DNA of 64,000 nucleotides from a virus: IMG/VR virus record IMGVR_UViG_3300036768_000843, positions 1 to 64,000 of that record; one strand, 5' to 3'. Shown piece by piece: positions 15,634 to 24,481 of this stretch (position 1 is its first letter; each line of letters starts with the position of its first letter). The notes under the pieces were generated by a model. It saw only the letters and a program-made list of their open reading frames with translations, ran no database searches and was not told where the DNA came from. The position numbers and the translations under genes were made by a program.

Positions 15634-16338
15634 ATGGACAACGAGTTCAACAGCGGCGCGCTCGCAGGAAACCTTGGCGAGTCCGACTACGGCATGGGTG
15701 AGGTCGACATGTTCGGCCTCGACGAGTTCGGCAATCCGGCCGGTGCCGATTCGATGTGGGGCGCGGTCATCGGTGGCGGTGTCAGCACGGGCGCTGCCAT
15801 TCTCGCGCGTTCGCTCGCGAAGGATCCGACCGCGAAGCTCCACAAGTACTCGGAGCTGACGGGTCTGCTCGCGGGCGCAGTGGCAGGCGGCATCATGATG
15901 GCGTTCCCGGGCACTCGTCGCATGGGTTGGGCCGCCGCCGCGACGGCGCTCGTGACCAGCGGTCTGCGTCAGCTGGAGCAGTCGCTCATGTCCAAGTCGG
16001 CTGGCATGGCAGGCGTGACGATCGACCCGACCGGTGTGATCCAGCCGGGCGGCGGCTTCGGCATCCACACGATCGAGCCGGGCTACAGCGTGCCGAGCGC
16101 CGGCTTTGGTGCCGCGACGATCGATCCGGCGTATCCGGTTCCCGGCTCGATCTCGGGCGGCAGCGCTGGATTCGGCGCGGATCGTCCGGAGCTGGTCGGC
16201 CCGCCGACGCTCGTGGGCGCAGGCGACTACGGCATGAACGACAACCCGGGCGTGCAGCAGACCAAGCTGCTCGGCGGTCCGAACGTGTCGGCGATCGGTG
16301 CGCACTTCGGTGCGACGCTGTTTGGCAGCCACAACTAA
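15634..16338 (+). CDS. Gly/Ala-rich membrane protein, candidate structural
   Basis: A 234-aa protein preceded by a strong AAAGGAAAGG site. Residues about 40-60 and 72-112 (WGAVIGGGVSTGAAILAR, LLAGAVAGGIMMAFPG, MGWAAAATALVTSGL) are Gly/Ala-rich hydrophobic helices. The remainder is Gly/Pro-rich and strand-like with repeated IDP and IEPGY motifs. The strong ribosome site and place before the candidate capsid gene suggest an abundant particle membrane protein. Confidence 0.7.
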   Translation: MDNEFNSGALAGNLGESDYGMGEVDMFGLDEFGNPAGADSMWGAVIGGGVSTGAAILARSLAKDPTAKLHKYSELTGLLAGAVAGGIMMAFPGTRRMGWAAAATALVTSGLRQLEQSLMSKSAGMAGVTIDPTGVIQPGGGFGIHTIEPGYSVPSAGFGAATIDPAYPVPGSISGGSAGFGADRPELVGPPTLVGAGDYGMNDNPGVQQTKLLGGPNVSAIGAHFGATLFGSHN

Positions 16339-16350
16339 CGCTCTCGACCA

Positions 16351-16384
16351 GAGTCGCTGAAGCGACTCAGTTTCGCGCTGAGTC
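16351..16384 (+). promoter_or_regulatory. two mutually exclusive hairpins
   Basis: GAGTCGC-TGAA-GCGACTC (16351-16368) and GACTCAG-TTTCGCG-CTGAGTC (16364-16384) share the GACTC segment, so only one can form at a time. They lie 112 bp upstream of the candidate capsid gene. This could be an attenuator or an mRNA-processing element. Confidence 0.5.
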
Positions 16385-16495
16385 GTTTCGTCGATCGCTG
16401 GTTGGCGGTCCCGGTCGGCAGCCGAATTCGCGGCGCGACCGCAAGTAGACGGCGTTGAGCCGTTTCCATCTCGACAAGGAAGAAAGGAAAAGAAC

Positions 16496-17245
16496 ATGGC
16501 TGGAGCAGTTGGCGTAGCGCCATCCACCACCACCCTCACGCTGCCGGACGGCAGCACCATCGCCCTCGCGGACTGGATCGACGACAAGCTGTACGGTTCG
16601 GTGCAGTTCTCGAACGGCCTTACCACGCCGCTCGAAGCGTTCTCGGCCGGTCGCAGCCAGCCGATCCCCGGCGGTACCCGTGTGCAGACGCGCGTCGACA
16701 CGAACATCCCCCGCAACGGTGACTCGGGTCTGCCGAAGGACTGGGAGATGCTCGTCTACGGCTGGGGTGTCAAGGTCGTGCGCGTGATGCGCGGCCCGGA
16801 CACTTCGCCGCTCGCGCCGACGCTCAAGGACGACTTCAACGCAACCATCCCCGGCACGGGTGCTGGTATCGCGCCGTTCGCACTGAGCGATCCGCCGACG
16901 CTCCAGACGCTGTTCCAGATGGATCGCGTCACGTTCTTCCAGTACGAGTACAACGCGAAGTTCTACACGCAGGGCGTCCTCCAGGACTACCCGCAGGGAC
17001 ACGGCTACAACGTGTTCTCGACGAACACCGCGTTCGAGCTGGCGCAGAACGGCATGCCCTCGCCGCGTGATCGCGTGGCGCTCGTGCTCCCCGTTCACGA
17101 GCGTGAGAACCTCGGCTTCAAGGGCATCTTCCAGCCGGAGGCTCCCGTGCGCATCGCACAGGCGGCGTCCGACGGCGCGACCGCGCTCAACTTCGCCGAC
17201 GTGAAGCTGTACAAGTACGGTCTCATCAAGCGAACGGTAGTCTAG
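16496..17245 (+). CDS. candidate major capsid or major structural protein
   Basis: A 249-aa protein with a purine-rich ribosome site (GGAAGAAAGGAAAAGAAC). It has no membrane helix and few Cys, and consists of alternating strand-like segments (VTFFQYEYNAKFY, DRVALVLPVHEREN). This is compatible with a beta-sandwich or jelly-roll fold, but I cannot prove it. Support for a highly expressed structural role: strong ribosome site, preceding structural-type gene, and one of the strongest intrinsic terminators in the window straight after the stop. Codon use is clean and GC-rich. Function is inference. Confidence 0.6.
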   Translation: MAGAVGVAPSTTTLTLPDGSTIALADWIDDKLYGSVQFSNGLTTPLEAFSAGRSQPIPGGTRVQTRVDTNIPRNGDSGLPKDWEMLVYGWGVKVVRVMRGPDTSPLAPTLKDDFNATIPGTGAGIAPFALSDPPTLQTLFQMDRVTFFQYEYNAKFYTQGVLQDYPQGHGYNVFSTNTAFELAQNGMPSPRDRVALVLPVHERENLGFKGIFQPEAPVRIAQAASDGATALNFADVKLYKYGLIKRTVV

Positions 17246-17268
17246 GCCGGTAGTTTAGGCCAATCCTT

Positions 17269-17304
17269 ACAAAGGCTTGTCGAAACGACAAGCCTTTGTT
17301 TTTG
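17269..17304 (+). terminator. intrinsic terminator
   Basis: Perfect 14-bp stem (ACAAAGGCTTGTCG with its complement), 3-nt AAA loop, then TTTTT, 24 bp after the stop of the candidate capsid gene. Confidence 0.95.
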
Positions 17305-17386
17305 TCCAAAACAGCCCGTACTTATAGCACGAAAGCAAGTCCATTCTTGTTGACTGCCGACGGCGGCTTCGGCAACTCTCGCCTGC

Positions 17387-19534
17387 GTGAGAACGGCGCG
17401 TTTCACTTCCATCGAAGCGCTGCAAGAGCCGCCGAAGACGTGGGCGGATCTCGTGGGCCAGCGGTTCGGACGGCTGATCGCGTTGGGGTACACGGGCGTC
17501 GTCACGCGCCATGGCCAGAAACAGATCACTTGCCAGTGCGACTGCGGCGCTTACGTCCACGTTGCGCCAACGAGTCTCCGCAGTGGTGCCACGACGTCGT
17601 GCGGTTGTCGCCACAGCGATATCGTACGCACGTTCAATCAGGCAAACGCCAAGCACGGAGACGCGCGCGACGGTGCAGTGACGCCGGAGTACAGGGCATG
17701 GCGGGCAATGATCGCGCGCTGCCACGATCCCAACCATGCCGCCTTCGAGCTGTACGGCGCACGCGGCGTCACGGTCTGTGACGAATGGCGATCCGACTTC
17801 ACACGCTTTCTAGCAGACGTCGGCCGCCGACCTTCGCGACGGCACTCGATCGACCGCTGGCCGAACAACGAAGGCAACTACGAACCCGGCAACGTACGTT
17901 GGGCGTCGCCAGAAGAGCAGGCTAGAAATCAACGAACGACCCGGCGCTACCAATTTCGGGGCACGTGGCTGACGCTCGGTGAGATCGCCGAGCGCACGGG
18001 CGTCCCACGTGAGCGTATTTACCAGCGCATCTCGAAATGGAAGTGGACGATCGAAGAAGCCGTTTCGACGCCCGTTTCACGTAGCGTCGACGAGCACGAT
18101 CTCTACGGCCGCTGGCAGCAGATGATCATTCGTTGCACGGATCCGCGCCACGAACGTTACGCGGACTACGGTGGCCGTGGCATACGTGTCTGTGATCGCT
18201 GGCGGGAGTCCTTCGAGAACTTTCGAAACGATGTCGGTCTTCCGCCGTCGCCGGATGCTTACTTGCTCGATCGCATCGACAACAACGGCCACTACGAGCC
18301 GGGCAACGTCCGCTGGGCAACACCTACGGCACAGAACCGAAACCGCCGGAGCACGAAGCTCTACGAGCTTCACGGTGAAAAGCGACCGCTGGCCGACTGG
18401 GCGGAACGTGCGGGCGTCGACTATGTGACCGTAAAGCGCCGATTGAAATACGGTTGGTCGTTGGTCGAGGCGCTCGGTACACCGAAGGGCTTCGGTCGCT
18501 GTCCCGTCGGTGTACGGCGCGCGTGGACCCCTGAGCCAGCGACTTCCCGCTGGCCTACGTTGACGGAACCTGAAAGACAGAAGTTGATCGAGGAGATTGC
18601 CGAGTCACTTGCCCTCTCGGGCTTTCCCTGGGACGACGTCAGGTCACGCCGAGAGAAAGACGTGGTCGCCAAGGTTCAGCGTGGAGAAGTTCGCGCGGAA
18701 AACGACGAGATCTGCCGCGTCTCGCAGGCAGGCCAAGTGACTTGTCTGGCTGCACACGCGCACCGGCTCGAAGCTCGCTACCAAGGCCAACTCTCCGTCG
18801 CCGAGGCGTTCGCCGACGCAAAGGCGCTGCGACGTGCGATCCAATTCCAGCTCAGTCACGGCGATCCGGTGACTCCGCGCCGCATCGTTCGGGCACTCAC
18901 GGCCCTTCACCGTTCGCCGCTCAACTTCCCGCCTGTGCTGGCCCGCTGGCTGGTCGACGTATACGCACCCGACGGCGGGTCGGTTTTCGATCCCTGCTCC
19001 GGCTTCGGTGGACGGTTGCTAGGCGCGCTGGCAAGTGTGAGAAACGTCCGATACATCGGTCGCGACATCGAGCAACGCAACGTTGATGGAAACTGGGCGC
19101 TCGCACGGATGCTCGGTGCCGCTGACCGCGTCGATCAACAGCGAGGGGCTCTCGAAGACGACGCCGCATGGCCCTGCGCCGACCTCGTTCTTACGAGTCC
19201 ACCGTACTACGATCGCGAAGACTACGGTGCGGCTGCCAGCGCAAGCCTGACAAGATACTCGTGCTATTCGGAGTGGTCCGAGAAGTTCCTTCGTCGGCTC
19301 GTCGACCGCTCCTTGGCGGTGAGCCCGATCGTCATTCTGAACGTCGCGGCGATCCGGAATAACCGCGAGGTCTACGACCTTCCATCCGACGTCGAGCGCT
19401 ACGCGCGTGAAGTGGGCGCGCGGGTCGAACGTGTATTGACTTGGTGGATCGCAGCGTTCGGCAAAAACCGACGACACGAGAAGATCCTCGTGATACGTCG
19501 CATCGCATCCAGCTCGATCCCAACAACGTCCTAA
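17387..19534 (+). CDS. DNA methyltransferase fused to a Cys-cluster and two HNH-like units
   Basis: A 715-aa protein with a GTG start. Residues 48-75 form a Cys cluster (CQCDCG, SCGC). Two copies of a phage HNH/homing-type unit follow (about 100-175 and 229-320): each has YR/GRW-x-M, a Cys-x-Asp motif, YG-x-RG-I/V-x-VCD-x-W, then D-R and GNVRWA-x-P. Each is followed by a HTH-like segment (EIAERTGVPRERIYQRI; WAERAGVDYVTVKRRL). The C-terminal third is an amino-methyltransferase: FDPCSGFGGRLLGAL binds SAM and TSPPYYDREDY is the catalytic SPPY motif (N4-C or N6-A). Both parts may be active. Its own transcription unit starts after the terminator. Confidence 0.85.
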   Translation: MRTARFTSIEALQEPPKTWADLVGQRFGRLIALGYTGVVTRHGQKQITCQCDCGAYVHVAPTSLRSGATTSCGCRHSDIVRTFNQANAKHGDARDGAVTPEYRAWRAMIARCHDPNHAAFELYGARGVTVCDEWRSDFTRFLADVGRRPSRRHSIDRWPNNEGNYEPGNVRWASPEEQARNQRTTRRYQFRGTWLTLGEIAERTGVPRERIYQRISKWKWTIEEAVSTPVSRSVDEHDLYGRWQQMIIRCTDPRHERYADYGGRGIRVCDRWRESFENFRNDVGLPPSPDAYLLDRIDNNGHYEPGNVRWATPTAQNRNRRSTKLYELHGEKRPLADWAERAGVDYVTVKRRLKYGWSLVEALGTPKGFGRCPVGVRRAWTPEPATSRWPTLTEPERQKLIEEIAESLALSGFPWDDVRSRREKDVVAKVQRGEVRAENDEICRVSQAGQVTCLAAHAHRLEARYQGQLSVAEAFADAKALRRAIQFQLSHGDPVTPRRIVRALTALHRSPLNFPPVLARWLVDVYAPDGGSVFDPCSGFGGRLLGALASVRNVRYIGRDIEQRNVDGNWALARMLGAADRVDQQRGALEDDAAWPCADLVLTSPPYYDREDYGAAASASLTRYSCYSEWSEKFLRRLVDRSLAVSPIVILNVAAIRNNREVYDLPSDVERYAREVGARVERVLTWWIAAFGKNRRHEKILVIRRIASSSIPTTS

Positions 19535-20817
19535 GTTGTCGTTACCGTAAAGACGAAGGCCAGGTCGAACGTTCCGACCGTGCTAGCCGTCGTGAATTTT
19601 ACGTGGACGCCTTCACCCGTACGCAGCGTGATCGCTTTCATCGATGAATCCGAGCGCGACCAGAACGGTCTACTGGCCTGCACACCTTCCTGGTAGACCT
19701 CCGCGTCCAATGTTCCCGCTACCCACTCGTCGGTAGACCACCGTCGGCGCATGAGCGGCACGGCAGCTTCACCTGTGATGGTCGCGCCGGTTCGCACTGT
19801 CACGTTCGCAGCGAGAGTGTCCGCTGTGTCATAGGTTTGTGACGTGATGAGCGTACCTCCCGAATGCCCCGTGAAGCGCAGCAAATCGAACGTGCCGATG
19901 ATGCCCGTGACGGCTGCAAACTGCGCGTTGATGACCCAGACCTCGCGTATGCGAACGACAACCAGCGGCCCACCTGTCTCGTTCAGGATCGACAGCATGG
20001 ACTTGTCACTGCCGACCGCGACGCTGTTTGCGAGAGCCGACCATGTCGGGTCACCTTGCGAAACGGATCCGAGTACGTAGAGCTGTCCGGTGCTGTCCGT
20101 CCGGAGCGTTCGCACGGCGGTGCCGTCGCTGCCGCTCACCAGGACAGGCGCTCCCGATACAGGAGATCCGCTAGCCGCCGCGCCAACTGCGATCTGTCGA
20201 CCCGACGTGTCGGTCAGAAGTGACCGAACGGCAGTGCCGTCCGAACCACTGACGAGGACAGGGTTGCCTGCAGGAGCGGCTCCCGATGCTGCTGCACCCA
20301 CAGCGATGTTGCGGCCAGCCGTGTCGAGTAGCTGACCGCGAATGACCGCGCCGTCCGTGCCCCCGACATATACTGGATTGCTGACGGGTGCCGATCCCGC
20401 AGCTGCTGCGCCTACCGCGACCGGCCGACCGCCGGCATCGGTCAGAAGTGTTCGGACGCTGGAACCGTCCGATCCACTGACGAGTACCGGATTGCCTGCA
20501 GGCGCGCCGCCAGCTGCCGCCGCGCCGACCACGACACCGCGCCCGCCGGCATCGACCAGGTGCGTCCGAACGTTGGTGCCGTCCGAACCGGCCGTGAGCA
20601 CAGGGTTGCCGGCGACGGGCGACCCTGCCGCCGCTGCACCGACTGCAATCTGCCGTCCGGACGCATCGACAGTAACGAAGCGCGCTGTCGTACCGTCGGA
20701 GCCAACCTGTAAGACACCGCGCGTGCCTGCCGGAATCGCGACGCCGCCCTGGACGGCCACTTCGACCCCGGACGAGTCGAAGAGGATGACGTGTTCTTCG
20801 TTGAGGTCGACAGGCAC
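19531..20817 (-). CDS. repeat-containing spike or fibre-like protein
   Basis: A 428-aa protein with a GTG start. Residues about 25-245 hold seven repeats of about 34-36 aa built on SGSDGT-x-VRTL-x-TD-x-x-GR-x-x-AVGAAA. Similar repeats occur in phage receptor-binding and minor structural proteins. The C-terminal 180 residues (WSALANSVAVGSDKSML, FDLAFVFTVTTT) are strand-rich and probably form the binding or assembly domain. Stop overlaps the convergent methyltransferase stop by 4 bp. Confidence 0.75.
   Translation of the reverse strand: MPVDLNEEHVILFDSSGVEVAVQGGVAIPAGTRGVLQVGSDGTTARFVTVDASGRQIAVGAAAAGSPVAGNPVLTAGSDGTNVRTHLVDAGGRGVVVGAAAAGGAPAGNPVLVSGSDGSSVRTLLTDAGGRPVAVGAAAAGSAPVSNPVYVGGTDGAVIRGQLLDTAGRNIAVGAAASGAAPAGNPVLVSGSDGTAVRSLLTDTSGRQIAVGAAASGSPVSGAPVLVSGSDGTAVRTLRTDSTGQLYVLGSVSQGDPTWSALANSVAVGSDKSMLSILNETGGPLVVVRIREVWVINAQFAAVTGIIGTFDLLRFTGHSGGTLITSQTYDTADTLAANVTVRTGATITGEAAVPLMRRRWSTDEWVAGTLDAEVYQEGVQASRPFWSRSDSSMKAITLRTGEGVHVKFTTASTVGTFDLAFVFTVTTT
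20090..20680 (-). repeat. about 105-bp protein-coding repeats
   Basis: Degenerate tandem units that encode the GSDGT/TDAGGR motif of the spike-like protein; divergence between units is moderate, so this is an older array than the 24-bp one at 7789. Confidence 0.75.
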
Positions 20818-20829
20818 GCGGACGCTATC

Positions 20830-21378
20830 TTACGTCAATTCGGTCGCACGAACGATATTGGTACCCGCACTGGCCGATCCGGTGATGATGCCCGTGTACA
20901 CCGGGAACGGGACTTCATAGTACGAATTGGTGGTCAGCCGAACCGTGAAGTTCGAGCTAGAAGCGCCGGCACCGAGCGCGACAAACGTAGTGCCGCTGCT
21001 GTTGTAGAGAATCGCACCGAGCCGGTTCGCGTTGGCAGCCAGGATCGTCGTCGTCGCGACCGCCACGTTGACCGTCGTGAGCGTTCCTGTGGTCGGTTGC
21101 GCGAACGTCGTCGAGATCGAACCGGCGACACGGACCACCAGACCGAACGCACCTGCACCCGGAGCCGAGTTGACGACCTCGGCAGTGTCGGTACCGTCCG
21201 TGACCAGAATCGGCCAGGCGTTGGCGACGGCAGCCGGGGTACCCTGGTTGGCGGTTACGGTACCGCTCACGGGTTGCGTGGTCGTACCTGTCGGATCGAC
21301 GCGAAGCGGGTTTGATACGGTACCCACCTCGACATCGGAGGAGTTGTACAGGACCGTGAAGGCGTTCGTCAGCGACAT
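20830..21378 (-). CDS. structural-type beta protein, paralogue of 23206
   Basis: A 182-aa protein starting MSLTNAFTVL with AGGAG 7 nt upstream. The N-terminal part has a Thr-rich strand pattern. The last 70 residues (LAANANRLGAILYNSSGTTF, VRLTTNSYYEVPFPVYTGII, ending ATELT) match the end of the protein at 23206-23610. This end domain is typical of phage minor structural proteins. It precedes the spike-like gene by 12 bp on the same strand, so the two are probably coexpressed. Confidence 0.75.
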   Translation of the reverse strand: MSLTNAFTVLYNSSDVEVGTVSNPLRVDPTGTTTQPVSGTVTANQGTPAAVANAWPILVTDGTDTAEVVNSAPGAGAFGLVVRVAGSISTTFAQPTTGTLTTVNVAVATTTILAANANRLGAILYNSSGTTFVALGAGASSSNFTVRLTTNSYYEVPFPVYTGIITGSASAGTNIVRATELT

Positions 21379-21627
21379 GGGATGCTCCTGTCCGTCTACG
21401 CCCAAGACTTCGGCGTCGGCGAACAAGCCGATCGTAGAATGTCCAAGCGGTCAGACGCAACTCGGGTTCCCGCTGCTGCTGTTGTTTTTGTCCGGGCGCG
21501 GTCAACACACCCGATCGGGTCTACCGATGGTATGTTTCTGTCGTGTCCACGCGCCTCATTCAGGTACTCGCGTTTCCTAACGTTGGTGCAAGCGCCACCG
21601 TCACGCAGAACCACTGGAAGGTGGCCT

Positions 21628-21852
21628 ATGCCGCTTAGCGAACCGATGCGCCGCTATCGCGCACTCGAAGACGTTCTTCGCCGCATACGCTCGGAGAACA
21701 CACCCGGCTCTGCGCTCGAAGATCCGGTTCTCCAGGAGATGGCGCGTCTCTGGTGGGATCTTTCGGACATCGAGCGTGAAACGCTCGATCGAGAAGGACC
21801 CACCTGCTGGCCGGAGCAGGCGGGACCGAGCGAGGGCGATCTCAATCCCTGA
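21628..21852 (+). CDS. small helical protein
   Basis: A 74-aa protein starting MPLSEPMRRYRALEDVL. It is helical, with LQEMARLWWDLSDIERETLDRE. Small proteins with this W-x-x-L-x-x-x-ER layout are common in mobile elements, function unknown. About 150 bp follow before the Nudix gene; a further open stretch there has no start codon that I trust. Confidence 0.6.
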   Translation: MPLSEPMRRYRALEDVLRRIRSENTPGSALEDPVLQEMARLWWDLSDIERETLDREGPTCWPEQAGPSEGDLNP

Positions 21853-22004
21853 CAACAACGCCCCGCAGAACCTGCTCGTGCGCTTCGCATCGATCGCTGC
21901 GGCGCAGTCGAACACGATGTACGTCGACTGGATGCTCTGGGGCGTCACTGGACGCACGGTCTAGCCGACGACAAGACCGCTGCTGTGCTAGTGTCACTTC
22001 CGTC

Positions 22005-23006
22005 GTGAAGACGATCATCCGAATCAGTCCACACGCTGTCGACACGCCGGAGCGGGTTGCAGCCGAGAAGCTTCCGGCGATGGCGATACAGATGCTCGCC
22101 GAGGCCTACGCGCAACGCCGCGCTGAACTGAACGACGATGCGCTCTTGATCTTGGGGCGCGGCCAAGATGATCGGACCGTCTACATCACGGTGGGCGCGC
22201 GACCTCCCGAGCTGGCGATCGGAGGACGCCGCGTCCATGCCGTGTTCGCGCCGCCCGATAGCCAGGAACCGATCGCGACATTTGCCGATCGATCTCACGC
22301 CGTCCACTACGCGACGACGCACTGGCCCGCCGATCCGATCGACGCTGACGTCGAGTCGTCGAGCTACAAGATCAGCGAGATCGACGCGACGGATCGGCCG
22401 GTCGTGCGCGTTGCCGTTGCAGCACTGATGCTCCACGAAGGCAAAGTGCTGCTCGGCAAGCTCAAGAAGAGCGGGCTATACGTGCTCCCGGAAGCTGCCC
22501 TCGAAGTCGGCGAGTCGAACGAAAGCGCTGTCCAGCGCGCCGTCAAAGTCGCAACCGGGCTCGACGTCGGCACCGTTTCGGTTTCGAAGTACGCGCCGTA
22601 CGTGTCGACGTATGTCGACAAGGCTGGGCAGCATTTCATCACGCTCGTGATGGCTACACAGTACGTAGGCGGCGATCCCGTCGCGCACGATCCGCTTTGG
22701 GAGAGCGTCGGTTGGTACGACGCCGAGGATCCGCCCAGGCCGCTGGCCGCGACCGTTCAGCAGATCATCGCGCTCGCGCGCTTCAACGCGAACGCAGAAG
22801 CGCCCCCTCAGCCTACGCCGGCTACCGCTGAGGCACGGCCCGATCAGACCGTACCGGAGCCGCCGTCGAAATCGCCCACGCGACGCAAGCGGCGCACGAA
22901 GCAGCCTCGCACCACACGCGGCGGCCGAACGCCGCGTCGTGGATCCCACCGATCCCGCGCAGCTAGCCCTTCTCGGCCTGGAGCTTCGCGGCGAGTTCGT
23001 ACGTGA
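22005..23006 (+). CDS. Nudix-fold protein with degenerate active site
   Basis: A 333-aa protein with a GTG start. Residues about 135-250 follow the Nudix plan (VRVAVAALMLHEGKVLLGK, then LPEAALEVGESNES). The Nudix box should read R-E-x-x-E-E after GES; here it reads RAVKVATGLDV, so the catalytic acidic residues are lost. An N-terminal domain of about 120 aa precedes it, and a Pro-rich then very basic tail (RRKRRTKQPRTTRGGRTPRR) follows. Nucleotide or nucleic-acid binding without hydrolysis is more likely than an active hydrolase. Confidence 0.75.
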   Translation: MKTIIRISPHAVDTPERVAAEKLPAMAIQMLAEAYAQRRAELNDDALLILGRGQDDRTVYITVGARPPELAIGGRRVHAVFAPPDSQEPIATFADRSHAVHYATTHWPADPIDADVESSSYKISEIDATDRPVVRVAVAALMLHEGKVLLGKLKKSGLYVLPEAALEVGESNESAVQRAVKVATGLDVGTVSVSKYAPYVSTYVDKAGQHFITLVMATQYVGGDPVAHDPLWESVGWYDAEDPPRPLAATVQQIIALARFNANAEAPPQPTPATAEARPDQTVPEPPSKSPTRRKRRTKQPRTTRGGRTPRRGSHRSRAASPSRPGASRRVRT

Positions 23007-23196
23007 TCGCCGCGTCGGTGTCTGCGATCTTCTGCAGTGCTGCACAAGCAGCGGGGTTCGGCGTCTCGCCTTTCTGATCGACGACGAGAAGAATCGTCCC
23101 CTGGTAGTCCTGGATCAGTAGCGACTGCTTCGAATCGGCGACGGCCTTTTCGACCTGTGCGCGCGTGAGGTTCCGGATCAGTGCTTGAACGGGCAT
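22963..23196 (-). CDS. small hypothetical protein
   Basis: A 77-aa protein with mixed helix-strand pattern (VEKAVADSKQSLLIQDYQG, TILLVVDQ) and a helical end. Convergent with the Nudix gene, overlapping its basic tail by 44 bp. Not recognised. Same strand as 23206 and only 9 bp from it. Confidence 0.6.
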   Translation of the reverse strand: MPVQALIRNLTRAQVEKAVADSKQSLLIQDYQGTILLVVDQKGETPNPAACAALQKIADTDAAITYELAAKLQAEKG

Positions 23197-23205
23197 GCGG
23201 CTATT

Positions 23206-23610
23206 TTACGTCAGCTCGGTGATCGTCACAAAGCCGCCAACGCCGGGTCCCCAGATACCCTCGATCACGCCCGTGTACGCGGGAAATGGCAGTTCGTAGT
23301 AGCTGTGCGGGCCAAGCCGCACCGAGTAGCTCGACAGGCCGACACCAGCCCCGAGCTTGACGTACAGGAAGCGGTTCGTCGAGTCGTTGTTGATCGTCGC
23401 GCCGAGTCGCGCCGGGTTGGCCGCTAAGAACACGGTCGGCACACCAGACGCGGGAAGCGTCGTCGTGACACCGGTCGTCGGGCCGGCGATCGAAACGACG
23501 GCGGGAATGCCGCCGTTCTTGATCAGAACGACCATTGCCCAATCGTCGACAGCCGGCGGCGAGTCGTTCCGGATCGTCGGCGATGTAACGAGTGCCCGTG
23601 CGGGGTCCAC
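23206..23610 (-). CDS. structural-type beta protein, paralogue of 20830
   Basis: A 134-aa protein with a GTG start. The second half (LAANPARLGATINNDSTNRF, VRLGPHSYYELPFPAYTGVI, ending TITELT) is homologous to the end of the 182-aa protein at 20830. Probably a minor surface protein of a particle; the shared end could be a common docking domain. Confidence 0.75.
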   Translation of the reverse strand: MDPARALVTSPTIRNDSPPAVDDWAMVVLIKNGGIPAVVSIAGPTTGVTTTLPASGVPTVFLAANPARLGATINNDSTNRFLYVKLGAGVGLSSYSVRLGPHSYYELPFPAYTGVIEGIWGPGVGGFVTITELT

Positions 23611-23632
23611 GGTGTTAGCCTACCACGCGGGT

Positions 23633-24469
23633 TTATCGCGCGATGTAGTTGTCAACGGTGCTGATCGATATGACGACGGGACCTGTTGGGTTCGACGGCG
23701 ACATGTTCCCCTTGGCGTACAACACTTGCTTGGGGTTCATGTGAATCTGTTGCTGCTGACCGGCCGGGATCACGAGCGTGTCGCCCGCCGGTACAGCGGA
23801 GAGCCCAGGTGCTACGACCGTCTGCGGGATGTTCAGTTCATTGGGTGAGAACGAAAACGCCGCGAGCGCGCCCGGGGGCGACACAACACGCACGACAGCT
23901 TCCATCGAAGCGTCTCCGGCCGCTCCGATGCGCACAGCCGGTGTGCTTTCGTCGGCGAGCCACGGCAGCCGATACGTGCGCAGCGTTGACTGGCTGTACG
24001 GCACCTGCTCGTGGCTCACGAGCGCACCGATCCCAGCTTCGATCCGTTCGAGCGCGGCTTGTGTACTGTCTTTGTCTTGATCCCGAGACGGCGCGATGGG
24101 CTCGGCACGCACGACTTGCGGCTGCGCGTTGTCAGTGCGGATCGAGTAGACCTGTGGCGGCGGCGGCGCCGCTTGCGGCAAGTAGCGAGGATCAACGGCA
24201 CCGAGCACAGCCGTGTTGCCGTCTTCCTTGCGGCGCACGAGCAAGTACACGACAACACCCATGACGCCGATCAGTGCAACGACGCTAAGTCCGACCGCGA
24301 CCGGCGTCCAAGATGACTCGGCGCACTCGCAGATCGGCGCGGTAAGCTCTTGCTCGCGCGCCGACAGCTCAGTGGCGTCGCTACGACGTGTCGGGTCGAG
24401 CGCACGTGTGATCCACACACGATTGGGCGGCGCGAGCCGGCGTGAACGGCGACTGTGTACACGAGCCAC
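23633..24469 (-). CDS. single-pass membrane protein with large exposed domain
   Basis: A 278-aa protein with a GTG start. A basic head and a CECAE motif precede a membrane helix at about 55-78 (VAVGLSVVALIGVMGVVVYLL) followed by RRKED. A Pro-rich linker leads to a helix (QAALERIEAGIGALVS) and a strand-rich end domain (VVRVVSPPGALAAFSFSP, GPVVISISTVDNYI). Opposite membrane order to the C-terminally anchored family. Likely membrane-linked particle protein. Confidence 0.7.
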   Translation of the reverse strand: MARVHSRRSRRLAPPNRVWITRALDPTRRSDATELSAREQELTAPICECAESSWTPVAVGLSVVALIGVMGVVVYLLVRRKEDGNTAVLGAVDPRYLPQAAPPPPQVYSIRTDNAQPQVVRAEPIAPSRDQDKDSTQAALERIEAGIGALVSHEQVPYSQSTLRTYRLPWLADESTPAVRIGAAGDASMEAVVRVVSPPGALAAFSFSPNELNIPQTVVAPGLSAVPAGDTLVIPAGQQQQIHMNPKQVLYAKGNMSPSNPTGPVVISISTVDNYIAR

Positions 24470-24481
24470 GATGAGACGATA

